Below, piece after piece: positions 1 to 5,103 of a DNA stretch of 6,659 bases. The position numbers and the translations under genes were made by a program. Positions within the stretch are counted from its first letter, which is position 1. Each line of letters starts with the position of its first letter. Under the pieces are notes generated by a model. That model did no database searches and was not told where the DNA came from. It worked only from the letters and a program-made list of their open reading frames with translations. The DNA is from Elusimicrobiota bacterium (lineage in GTDB: Bacteria; Elusimicrobiota; Elusimicrobia; Elusimicrobiales; Elusimicrobiaceae), in the NCBI GenBank assembly GCA_023393825.1, contig JAEXBW010000038.1, positions 1 through 6,659 of the forward strand. Direction: 5' to 3'.

Positions 1-3
1 AGG

Positions 4-259
4 GAATTATTTTTGGAGTATTTTGAGTTCAGGCAAGACAGCAAGGCCCGAGTTTGCAGTACACCTAAACAGAAGGAATGCTTTTTGTCGTATTTTTTGT
101 TTAGACAAGGCGCAACGAGTGAGGTATATCCCGAGCGGGGTGGAACCCCCGCATATCCGAGCGCGGTTGCCGTACGCCAAAACAGAAGGAATGCTTTTTG
201 TCGTATTTTTTGTTTAGACAAGGCGCAACGAGCGAGGTTGCCGTACGCCCGAACAGAAG
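4..259. repeat. Intergenic tandem repeat array (three diverged units, short and long forms)
   Basis: Three head-to-tail units can be aligned by eye: 4-75 (72 bp, most diverged), 76-188 (113 bp) and 189-259 (71 bp). Positions 67-119 and 180-232 are identical over 53 bp, and the match runs on to 125/238 with one mismatch. The long unit differs from the short ones by about 42 extra bases (roughly 124-165). After that, 161-178 rejoins the short form at 232-249 with 17 of 18 bases equal. Each unit ends in a CAGAAG(G/A) junction. A fourth, more diverged unit follows from 260. Two overlapping open frames run through it, but the unit lengths 71 and 72 are not both multiples of three, there is no ribosome-binding site, and one frame would start at TTG, so I do not call a gene. 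What the repeat does is unknown. It could be a non-autonomous mobile remnant, a structured RNA or a set of protein-binding sites. Confidence 0.8.
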
Positions 260-277
260 AAATTATTTGCTAATGGA

Positions 278-374
278 TTTTGGCTTTATACGCGAAGTAA
301 GGAGCGAAGTATATCCAGAGTGGGCGGATGCCCCGTATATCTGAGCGACTAAACGACAAAGTATAAAGCCAAAA
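278..374. repeat. Palindromic element with perfect 14-bp inverted ends (fourth repeat unit)
   Basis: The ends TTTTGGCTTTATAC (278-291) and GTATAAAGCCAAAA (361-374) are perfect reverse complements. The interior aligns with the 42-bp module of the preceding long repeat unit: GTATATCCAGAG at 309-320 and GTATATCTGAGCG at 335-347, separated by a small GGGC/GCCC hairpin (322-325 with 330-333). A short direct repeat GCGAAGTA occurs at 292-299 and 304-311. The element lies between the tandem array and the tig terminator. It could fold into a long imperfect hairpin as RNA or a cruciform as DNA. It has no T-tract of its own, so a terminator role is less likely. I do not recognise it as a named element. 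Confidence 0.7.
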
Positions 375-383
375 GCACAAAGC

Positions 384-421
384 AAAAAAAAGAGTGGTTC
401 GTTAACCAGACGAACCACTCT
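384..421 (-). terminator. Rho-independent terminator of tig
   Basis: A perfect 11-bp stem pairs AGAGTGGTTCG (391-401) with CGAACCACTCT (411-421) around a 9-base loop. Read on the minus strand, the hairpin is followed directly by seven T residues (complement of the A run 384-390). It lies about 30 bp past the tig stop codon, so tig is the last gene of its transcript. Nothing T-rich follows on the plus strand, so the signal is one-directional. Confidence 0.9.
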
Positions 422-450
422 ACCTGTAAAGAAAGCACCAGCAACTATTA

Positions 451-1737
451 TTATTTAATATTTGCTTTTGCTTTCAAAAAGTCAAAAACTTTTCTTTCGT
501 CAAGGCTGGCGAGAATATCAGCTTTCTTTTGATTAAAGAAATCTTTTACTCTCTTCTCGTCCTTGGGATTGGCAACTAAGGCTTTATCAAGTTCGGCCTG
601 CCATTCCGCATCGGTGGAAGCAATATTTTCCTTCTTGGCGATAGCACTTATAATATAGCCCACTTTCAAATCTTTTTCAACGGTGGGGCGCATCTTTTCC
701 GCAAAGGCTTTCTTGTTCTCGGCGGTAAAGTTAGCGGGGGTCTGGCTGCCGCCAAACATACGGTGGATAAAGTTATCTACGGCAATTTCCGTCTGATATT
801 CCACAAGGCTGGCGGGCAAGTCAAAAGTGTTGGCTTTAACCAAAGCGTCTTCTATCTGGGCGGTTATGTCCCTTTCGGAGTGAGTTTTGGCTTCGTTTTC
901 CATGGAGGATTTAAGAACTTCTTTAAGCTTTTCAACGCTTTCAAAGCCCATATCTTTGGCAAAAGAGGCATTAAGTTCGGGTTTTACTTTCTTTTTAATC
1001 TCTTCTACCTGCGCGGTAAATTTTACTGTGCCGTCGTCCATTTTAACTTCAAATTCTTTTGTATCGCCTTTTTTTGCGCCTTTTATAGCTTCGGCAAGGC
1101 CTTCAATGGTTTGCGGGGCGGACATATCAATAAGTTCGCCGTCGTTGCTATACTTTTTGTCGGCTACGCCGTCTTTGCTGCCGCTGTATTTAACAACTGC
1201 AAAGCTTGTATCGGTTACGGTTGCGCCTTCTACGTCGTTTTCAAGGCTGGAATTATGTTCCAAAATATCTTCTAAGCGTTTATCAACGTCGGCTTGAGAA
1301 ACTGTGTCCGCCTTTTTGGTAATTTCTATACCCGTATAGCCTTTGGGGGTAAATTCGGGGGCGACATCAAGTGAAAGTTCAAAGGTAAAGGTTGCGTTTT
1401 CTTTAAATGCGGCAAAATCCGCCTTGCTGACGGAAGGAATCATAACCGGATTTAATTTTGATTTTTCTAAAGCTTTTTCGGACGCGTTTCTTACAAGGAG
1501 GTCTATTGCTCTTTCCTGAATATGGGCGGAAAAATTCTTTTTAACAAGGTCCAAAGGTACTTTACCCGCTCTAAAACCCTGCATTTGGGCCTTTGCCTGT
1601 ACCTGAAGCAAAGCATTGTTAAAGCATTTATTTACTAAACTGGCCTGAGATGTTACAGCTATTGTTACGGTACAACCTTTTTTGCCCTGTTCTTTAACTT
1701 CTACCTCGTTATCAAGAGCGGCTGCGAAAATGGACAT
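451..1737 (-). CDS. tig: Trigger factor, ribosome-associated chaperone
   Basis: This 428-residue protein has the usual trigger factor length and layout. Residues about 1-130 form the ribosome-binding domain with the signature GFRAGKVP at 54-61, the loop that contacts the ribosomal protein L23 region at the peptide exit tunnel. Residues about 164-248 align with the FKBP-type PPIase domain (KYSGSKDG, then AIKGAKKGD). Residues from about 250 form the helical C-terminal chaperone domain (KPELNASFAKDMG, FDLPASLVEYQ). The protein is cytosolic and shields nascent chains. The ATG is preceded by AGGAG five bases upstream (complement of 1743-1747), and the next Met is residue 52, past the N-terminal strand, so this start is firm. 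The N-terminus is about ten residues longer than in the E. coli protein. The PPIase domain looks shortened after KGDTKEFEVKM: the segment equivalent to FPEEYHAENLKGK is replaced by a few residues, and the IPGFE motif reads TIEGLA. Prolyl isomerase activity may therefore be weak or lost (inference). The gene is last in a probable tRNA-Lys, tRNA-Leu, tig unit. The common tig-clpP-clpX linkage is not seen, since a terminator follows. Confidence 0.97.
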   Translation of the reverse strand: MSIFAAALDNEVEVKEQGKKGCTVTIAVTSQASLVNKCFNNALLQVQAKAQMQGFRAGKVPLDLVKKNFSAHIQERAIDLLVRNASEKALEKSKLNPVMIPSVSKADFAAFKENATFTFELSLDVAPEFTPKGYTGIEITKKADTVSQADVDKRLEDILEHNSSLENDVEGATVTDTSFAVVKYSGSKDGVADKKYSNDGELIDMSAPQTIEGLAEAIKGAKKGDTKEFEVKMDDGTVKFTAQVEEIKKKVKPELNASFAKDMGFESVEKLKEVLKSSMENEAKTHSERDITAQIEDALVKANTFDLPASLVEYQTEIAVDNFIHRMFGGSQTPANFTAENKKAFAEKMRPTVEKDLKVGYIISAIAKKENIASTDAEWQAELDKALVANPKDEKRVKDFFNQKKADILASLDERKVFDFLKAKANIK

Positions 1738-1791
1738 AATTTCTCCTATTTTAAAAACTTACAGAAAAAGATACCTTCCGATAAATTTAAG

Positions 1792-1876
1792 TGGTGGACG
1801 GAAAGGGACTTGAACCCTTAAGGATTACTCCATACGGTCCTAAGCCGTACGCGTCTGCCAATTCCGCCATCCGTCC
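1792..1876 (-). tRNA. tRNA-Leu (anticodon UAG)
   Basis: On the minus strand the acceptor stem GGACGGA pairs perfectly with TCCGTCC. The anticodon stem TACGG/CCGTA carries the loop CTTAGGA, so the anticodon is UAG, reading CUA and other CUN leucine codons. The class II variable arm contains GGA-GTAA-TCC, as expected for leucine. The T arm is AAGGG-TTCAAGT-CCCTT. The discriminator is A, and the CCA tail is encoded (complement of 1792-1794). It lies 28 bp after tRNA-Lys and 54 bp before the tig start, all on the same strand. Confidence 0.97.
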
Positions 1877-1904
1877 GAAATTTATAGAATTTTATGAAAG
1901 AAAG

Positions 1905-1977
1905 TGGGCCATACAAGGATCGAACTTGTGACCTTACGCTTAAGAGGCGTCTGCTCTACCAGCTGAGCTAATGGCCC
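1905..1977 (-). tRNA. tRNA-Lys (anticodon CUU)
   Basis: On the minus strand the acceptor stem GGGCCAT pairs perfectly with ATGGCCC. The D arm is GCTC-AGCTGGTA-GAGC. The anticodon loop CTCTTAA gives CUU, reading the AAG lysine codon. The T arm is ACAAG-TTCGATC-CTTGT. The 3' end after discriminator A reads CTT, so CCA is not encoded and must be added by nucleotidyltransferase, unlike the neighbouring tRNA-Leu. The outermost anticodon-stem pair (27-43) is a G.A mismatch while the other four pairs are sound. Since the rest folds well, I consider the gene functional. Confidence 0.96.
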
Positions 1978-1993
1978 GACCTAATGTACTAAA

Positions 1994-2022
1994 ATTATAA
2001 CATAATCTAAGGACTACTGCAA
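1994..2022 (-). promoter_or_regulatory. Promoter of the tRNA-Lys / tRNA-Leu / tig unit
   Basis: On the minus strand a perfect TATAAT -10 box (complement of 1994-1999) lies 17 bases after TTGCAG (complement of 2017-2022), which shares the TTG of the consensus -35. The -10 box sits about 16 bp before the first base of tRNA-Lys, leaving a leader of about 10 bases, typical for a tRNA operon. No comparably good promoter or terminator is visible between the tRNAs and tig. Confidence 0.75.
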
Positions 2023-2082
2023 ATTATTTTTTAAAACGGAAAAACTGTATAAATATGATACAAAAAATATTTAAAAAAGTGC

Positions 2083-2088
2083 TACAAT
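2083..2088 (+). promoter_or_regulatory. Candidate -10 box for the DUF885 gene
   Basis: TACAAT at 2083-2088 is a one-mismatch -10 box that would give a start site near 2095 and a leader of about 27 bases before the ATG at 2122. No good -35 box is seen 16-18 bases upstream, where the sequence is A-rich. Other A/T-rich possibilities (TATAAA at 2048, TATGAT at 2054) exist, so the exact start is uncertain. Confidence 0.35.
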
Positions 2089-2121
2089 AGGTTAAATATT
2101 TTATTTTTACGAGAGGGTGCT

Positions 2122-3945
2122 ATGAAAAAAGTTTTTATTATTACCGCCTTGGCATTAGGCGCGGCCTGCGTTCCGTTTGCCGCTTTTGCCGCTTTTGATC
2201 CCGACCCGCAGACAGAGGGAATGATGTCCGACCAAAAGGTTATTGACCTTTCCAACAAATACATTGCTTTATTAAGCTCGCTCTATCCCGAGGAAGCTAC
2301 AAGAGCAGGCACTTTAGGTTATCATAATGCTTTGGACCAAAGGGATTGGCAAACGCAGCTTTCCACAAAAAAGACTTTGCTTTCCCTTAAAGAAGCTTTA
2401 GAAAAAGTGGACCCTAAAAAACTTTCCGTCTCAAAACAAATAGACTACACCGTGCTTGCTTCCCTTGTAAATAAAAAACTTTTTGAAACGGATATAGTTA
2501 AATCCGCCGCAAAAGATCCTTTGTGGTATTTACAGTCCGTTGACGCTGTTTATGATATTTTAATGAAGGATTTTATGTCCGCGCCCGACAGGCTGCGCGA
2601 CGGTTTAAAAAGACTTCAGCTTTTGCCCTCCGTATTAAAAGAAGCCAGATCAAACTTAGATAATCCGCCTGATATAAGAGTAAGACTTGCAATGGAAAAA
2701 GCCAAAACGGCTTATGATTCCTTCGGCAATATTACATACTTCCTTAATAAATTAAGCCAAGATGAATACACTCGCGGAGAAATAGAAAAAGCCTCCAAAA
2801 ACGCAAAAGAAGCCTTGGGCGAATACGCCGAATATCTGCAGCAGTTAATGGATAAAAAAGATTACGAAGATTTCCGCCTCGGGGAAGAAAATTACGTCAA
2901 GCTTATGAAAGATGTTTATATGACTGATATCCCCGTAAAAAAATTACAAAAGATTTTGGAAAAGGAATTAGACCATTCCAGAGAGCAGCTTATAACCGCG
3001 CTTACGCCCGTCGTAGAGCCTGCCTTTACGGAAGAGCAAAAACTTGAGCGCACAAATAATAAAGGGCTTATAGAAATTGCCCCTACGGATTATTATCTTG
3101 CTGCGGAAACATTTAACACCCACCCGAAATATAAAGAAGTTCTTGATACCTATGCCAAGAACTTTACCGACGCGACAAAGTTTTTTAACGATAAAAAAAT
3201 ATTCCCCGTAGGCGCGTTAAAAGTTGTCATAGCCGCCTCGCCCGCTTATCTTGGCAACAAGATGACAAAAGTAACATATCTCCCCCCCTTCCCGTTGCTT
3301 AACAAGCAAATGGGCGATGTGCTGGTAAGCCTGCCCGAGGCAAAAGACGCCGACGATATTTTGCCAAAAGACTTCAGCTACACCAATATAAAAATAAGCG
3401 CGGCGGAAAATATTACCCCCGGCAAAAACCTTATGTATTCCACCATGCCGGAAGAAGGGCAGGTAATGCGCAAAGTATCTTCCAACATATTTTTTATCAA
3501 CGGCTGGATTAAGTATTCCCTTAATGTCGCATTACAAAACGGATACTTTGATAAAGATGAGGAAAAATTGGCTTTGGCTTGGTACAACTATAAAAAGGCC
3601 GTGTTTGCTTTGGCTGGTTTAAAGATGCAGACAAAACAATTTAACTATACTCAAACTTTGGATTTTATCATAGACTCAGGCATACAAACCAAAGAGGCGG
3701 AAACTGCGGCAGATTACCTTGCAATTAATCCGCTTGATGCCGAGGCCTATGTGGTTGGCGCGCAGGAATTTGACCGCCTTAAAACCAAATATCAAAAGAA
3801 AAACGGTAAAGCTTTTGACTTAGCCGATTACCACAAAAAAGTGCTTATGTCGGGCAAAATACCTTTGTCTTTATTAGACTCTTCCATACAGAAGGCCTAT
3901 GAAAAGAAAGAATCTGTAAGCGCTTTTAATATGACGTATTTTTAA
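2122..3945 (+). CDS. Secreted DUF885-family protein, probably a catalytically inactive peptidase homologue
   Basis: This 607-residue protein starts with a signal peptide: MKK, a hydrophobic stretch to about residue 20, then AFAAFA, so signal peptidase I cleavage near residue 23-24 would send it to the periplasm or outside. Cys16 is not in a good lipobox. The ATG follows GAGAGGG at 2111-2117. The mature part is mostly helical and matches the DUF885 family, whose active members are zinc peptidase-like proteins with HExxPGHHLQ and, about 25 residues later, EGW. Family landmarks are kept in order: PG at 433-434, GW at 461-462, PLDAEAYVVG at 537-546 (usually PGQALAYKIG), then FDLADYHKKVL at 565-575 and G-x-I-P-L-S-L-L. 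The metal-site residues are not kept: the zinc motif reads ENITPGKNLM (429-438) and EGW reads NGW (460-462). The usual D and H of the DTGLH-like segment appear to be Lys. I infer a pseudopeptidase that may bind peptides or cell-wall material; this is unproven. It is a single-gene transcript with a strong terminator 15 bp after the stop. Confidence 0.85.
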   Translation: MKKVFIITALALGAACVPFAAFAAFDPDPQTEGMMSDQKVIDLSNKYIALLSSLYPEEATRAGTLGYHNALDQRDWQTQLSTKKTLLSLKEALEKVDPKKLSVSKQIDYTVLASLVNKKLFETDIVKSAAKDPLWYLQSVDAVYDILMKDFMSAPDRLRDGLKRLQLLPSVLKEARSNLDNPPDIRVRLAMEKAKTAYDSFGNITYFLNKLSQDEYTRGEIEKASKNAKEALGEYAEYLQQLMDKKDYEDFRLGEENYVKLMKDVYMTDIPVKKLQKILEKELDHSREQLITALTPVVEPAFTEEQKLERTNNKGLIEIAPTDYYLAAETFNTHPKYKEVLDTYAKNFTDATKFFNDKKIFPVGALKVVIAASPAYLGNKMTKVTYLPPFPLLNKQMGDVLVSLPEAKDADDILPKDFSYTNIKISAAENITPGKNLMYSTMPEEGQVMRKVSSNIFFINGWIKYSLNVALQNGYFDKDEEKLALAWYNYKKAVFALAGLKMQTKQFNYTQTLDFIIDSGIQTKEAETAADYLAINPLDAEAYVVGAQEFDRLKTKYQKKNGKAFDLADYHKKVLMSGKIPLSLLDSSIQKAYEKKESVSAFNMTYF

Positions 3946-3960
3946 CTTTAGCCACAATGT

Positions 3961-3992
3961 AAAAAGGCCCGCTTTTAAGGCGGGCCTTTTTT
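3961..3992. terminator. Bidirectional rho-independent terminator
   Basis: A perfect 12-bp stem pairs AAAAAGGCCCGC (3961-3972) with GCGGGCCTTTTT (3980-3991) around the 7-base loop TTTTAAG. The T run ends the plus-strand DUF885 gene, whose stop is at 3945. The A run supplies a T-tract on the minus strand for the convergent pilin operon, whose stop is at 4018. One hairpin thus probably serves both converging transcripts. Confidence 0.92.
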
Positions 3993-4017
3993 ATTTTATT
4001 TAACAAATAATAATTTA

Positions 4018-4551
4018 TCAGTCTTTATAGTTTACCACGCCTTCTTCAAACAGGCTGTTGCATAAAGCTTTGGCTATGGATTGAGTAATTTCATTACCGT
4101 AAGTATAAGGCGAGCAAGATCTGTAATTTTTACCCGTGGTAGTTTTGGAAACCATAGAGTAAATACCATAAGTGGGATACCCGCCGCAAGAGAGATTTTT
4201 ACCCAAAAGCCTTTGCGCTTCCACATAAAAAGTACCCTCTCCCGCACGGTAAGAAATACTGTAGCGGAAGTTATTATCGCAGCGCATATAACCGTCCGCG
4301 CTGGAATAAGGCAGCTGGGCGGCAAAATCAAGCCCGTCCCAAATATCAGGCGTGGTGGTGTTGGCGGAGGGATAGCCCTTTGCGGACACATAAACATTCA
4401 AAGCGTTTCTTATGGAGGAAATCGTAATTATGGCAGAAGTCGCCCTGCTGCGCTCCACGGAAAGGAAATATTTTGGCAAAGCGACGGCAGTAATAATGCC
4501 TATAATCAAAACAACAACAAGCAATTCAATTAAAGTAAACCCTTTTTTCAT
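4018..4551 (-). CDS. Type IV pilin-like / pseudopilin protein with four cysteines
   Basis: This 177-residue protein begins with a textbook class III signal, MKKG|FTLIELLVVVLIIGI. Prepilin peptidase would cut after Gly4 and methylate Phe5, and Glu9 is the conserved Glu5 of the mature pilin used in filament assembly. The hydrophobic helix runs to about residue 25 (ends AVALPKY). The globular domain contains IRNALNVYVSAKGYPS, a form common in major-pilin and pseudopilin heads, and four cysteines at 91, 122, 146 and 164 that could form two disulfides. It lacks a clear calcium-binding or GspG-type motif, so pilus versus secretion-system use cannot be decided. A GGGAG site lies 11 bases before the ATG, rather far. 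The leader motif starts right at this Met, so the start is certain. It is the second gene of a two-gene operon, 28 bp after the first pilin. Confidence 0.92.
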   Translation of the reverse strand: MKKGFTLIELLVVVLIIGIITAVALPKYFLSVERSRATSAIITISSIRNALNVYVSAKGYPSANTTTPDIWDGLDFAAQLPYSSADGYMRCDNNFRYSISYRAGEGTFYVEAQRLLGKNLSCGGYPTYGIYSMVSKTTTGKNYRSCSPYTYGNEITQSIAKALCNSLFEEGVVNYKD

Positions 4552-4579
4552 AAATTACAAATCTCCCTTTAACCCCGTT

Positions 4580-5041
4580 TTAATTTATAACGTAATAATC
4601 TTCGCCCAAGGACATACAAAAATCTTTACCTTTTTCGGAAAAATATTTACAGCCTACCCCGTTGCGTTTATTATAAATTATAAGCGAATAAAATGTATCT
4701 GCGGGCAGTCTGTCAGCCGTGGCTATACTTTCCTGCTCTCCGCCGTCGCCCGCGCTGTAAGAAAACAGGCGGCTGTCTTTATTCTTATCATCTAAAAAGC
4801 CCTGCTTGCCAGGTATTTGCACATCAAGATTTTCCATATCATCGGTGTATACGCCGTTTTTCAAATTATACATACGGTTGGCGTCGGCTATTGCGCGGGT
4901 AACAAGCAGCGCTTCGGAAACTTTGGTCTTTTCTATCGCGCGTTCGTAATGGGGCATAAGAACCGCGGTTATGATGACTATAATCATTATAACTATCATA
5001 ACTTCAAGTAAAGTGAAGCCTTTTTTTGACACGGCAGACAT
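4580..5041 (-). CDS. Type IV pilin-like / pseudopilin protein with C-terminal cysteine pair
   Basis: This 153-residue protein has the prepilin leader MSAVSKKG|FTLLEVMIVIMI. Cleavage after Gly8 gives a mature N-terminal Phe, with Glu5 of the mature protein at residue 13. The hydrophobic helix extends to about residue 29 (TAVLMPHY). The head starts with ERAIEKTKVSEALLVTRAIADA, the usual continuation of the long pilin helix, and ends with a Cys pair (131 and 142, GCKYFSEKGKDFC) followed by LG, resembling the C-terminal disulfide loop of many type IV pilins. It is exported and presumably assembled into a type IV pilus or type II-like pseudopilus. No assembly genes (pilB, pilC, pilQ) lie in the window. 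The ATG has AGGGG five bases upstream (complement of 5047-5051). It is the first gene of the pilin pair, and its sequence outside the N-terminus differs clearly from its neighbour. Confidence 0.92.
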   Translation of the reverse strand: MSAVSKKGFTLLEVMIVIMIIVIITAVLMPHYERAIEKTKVSEALLVTRAIADANRMYNLKNGVYTDDMENLDVQIPGKQGFLDDKNKDSRLFSYSAGDGGEQESIATADRLPADTFYSLIIYNKRNGVGCKYFSEKGKDFCMSLGEDYYVIN

Positions 5042-5066
5042 ATAAACCCCTGATGACTTTTAAAAT

Positions 5067-5095
5067 ATAATACAAAAATTAGACAGAGGATAAAA
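5067..5095 (-). promoter_or_regulatory. Weak candidate promoter for the pilin operon
   Basis: In the 62 bp between the ABC-F stop and the first pilin, the minus strand has TATTAT (complement of 5067-5072) with only TTTTAT 17 bases upstream as a -35. There is no terminator hairpin in this gap, so read-through from the ABC-F gene is an alternative source of pilin transcript. Confidence 0.3.
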
Positions 5096-5103
5096 CAGAA
5101 AAA

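Noticed and set aside
67..260. Possible CRISPR array
   Set aside because: Repeats are long, imperfect and unequal (71 to 113 bp), there are no uniform unique spacers, and no cas genes are present.
13..273. Open frame of 86 codons (and an overlapping 64-codon frame at 23-217) through the left-hand region
   Set aside because: It is made of the tandem repeat, would begin at TTG without a ribosome site, and the repeat units of 71 and 72 bp would not preserve a reading frame.
763..1297. Plus-strand open frames of 170 and 136 codons opposite tig
   Set aside because: They lie fully antisense to a clear trigger factor gene, have low-complexity Phe/Ser-rich translations, and lack domain signatures.
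2164..2172. Lipoprotein signal around Cys16 of the DUF885 protein
   Set aside because: The residues before the cysteine are GAA rather than an L/V/I-x-G/A lipobox, and a better signal peptidase I site (AFAAFA) follows.
2082..2264. Minus-strand open frame of 60 codons at the start of the DUF885 gene
   Set aside because: It overlaps the signal peptide coding region antisense, with no recognisable motif or ribosome site.
4074..4902. Plus-strand and shifted minus-strand open frames over the pilin genes
   Set aside because: They are shadows of the two pilin genes, which have unmistakable prepilin leaders, proper ribosome sites and an operon layout.
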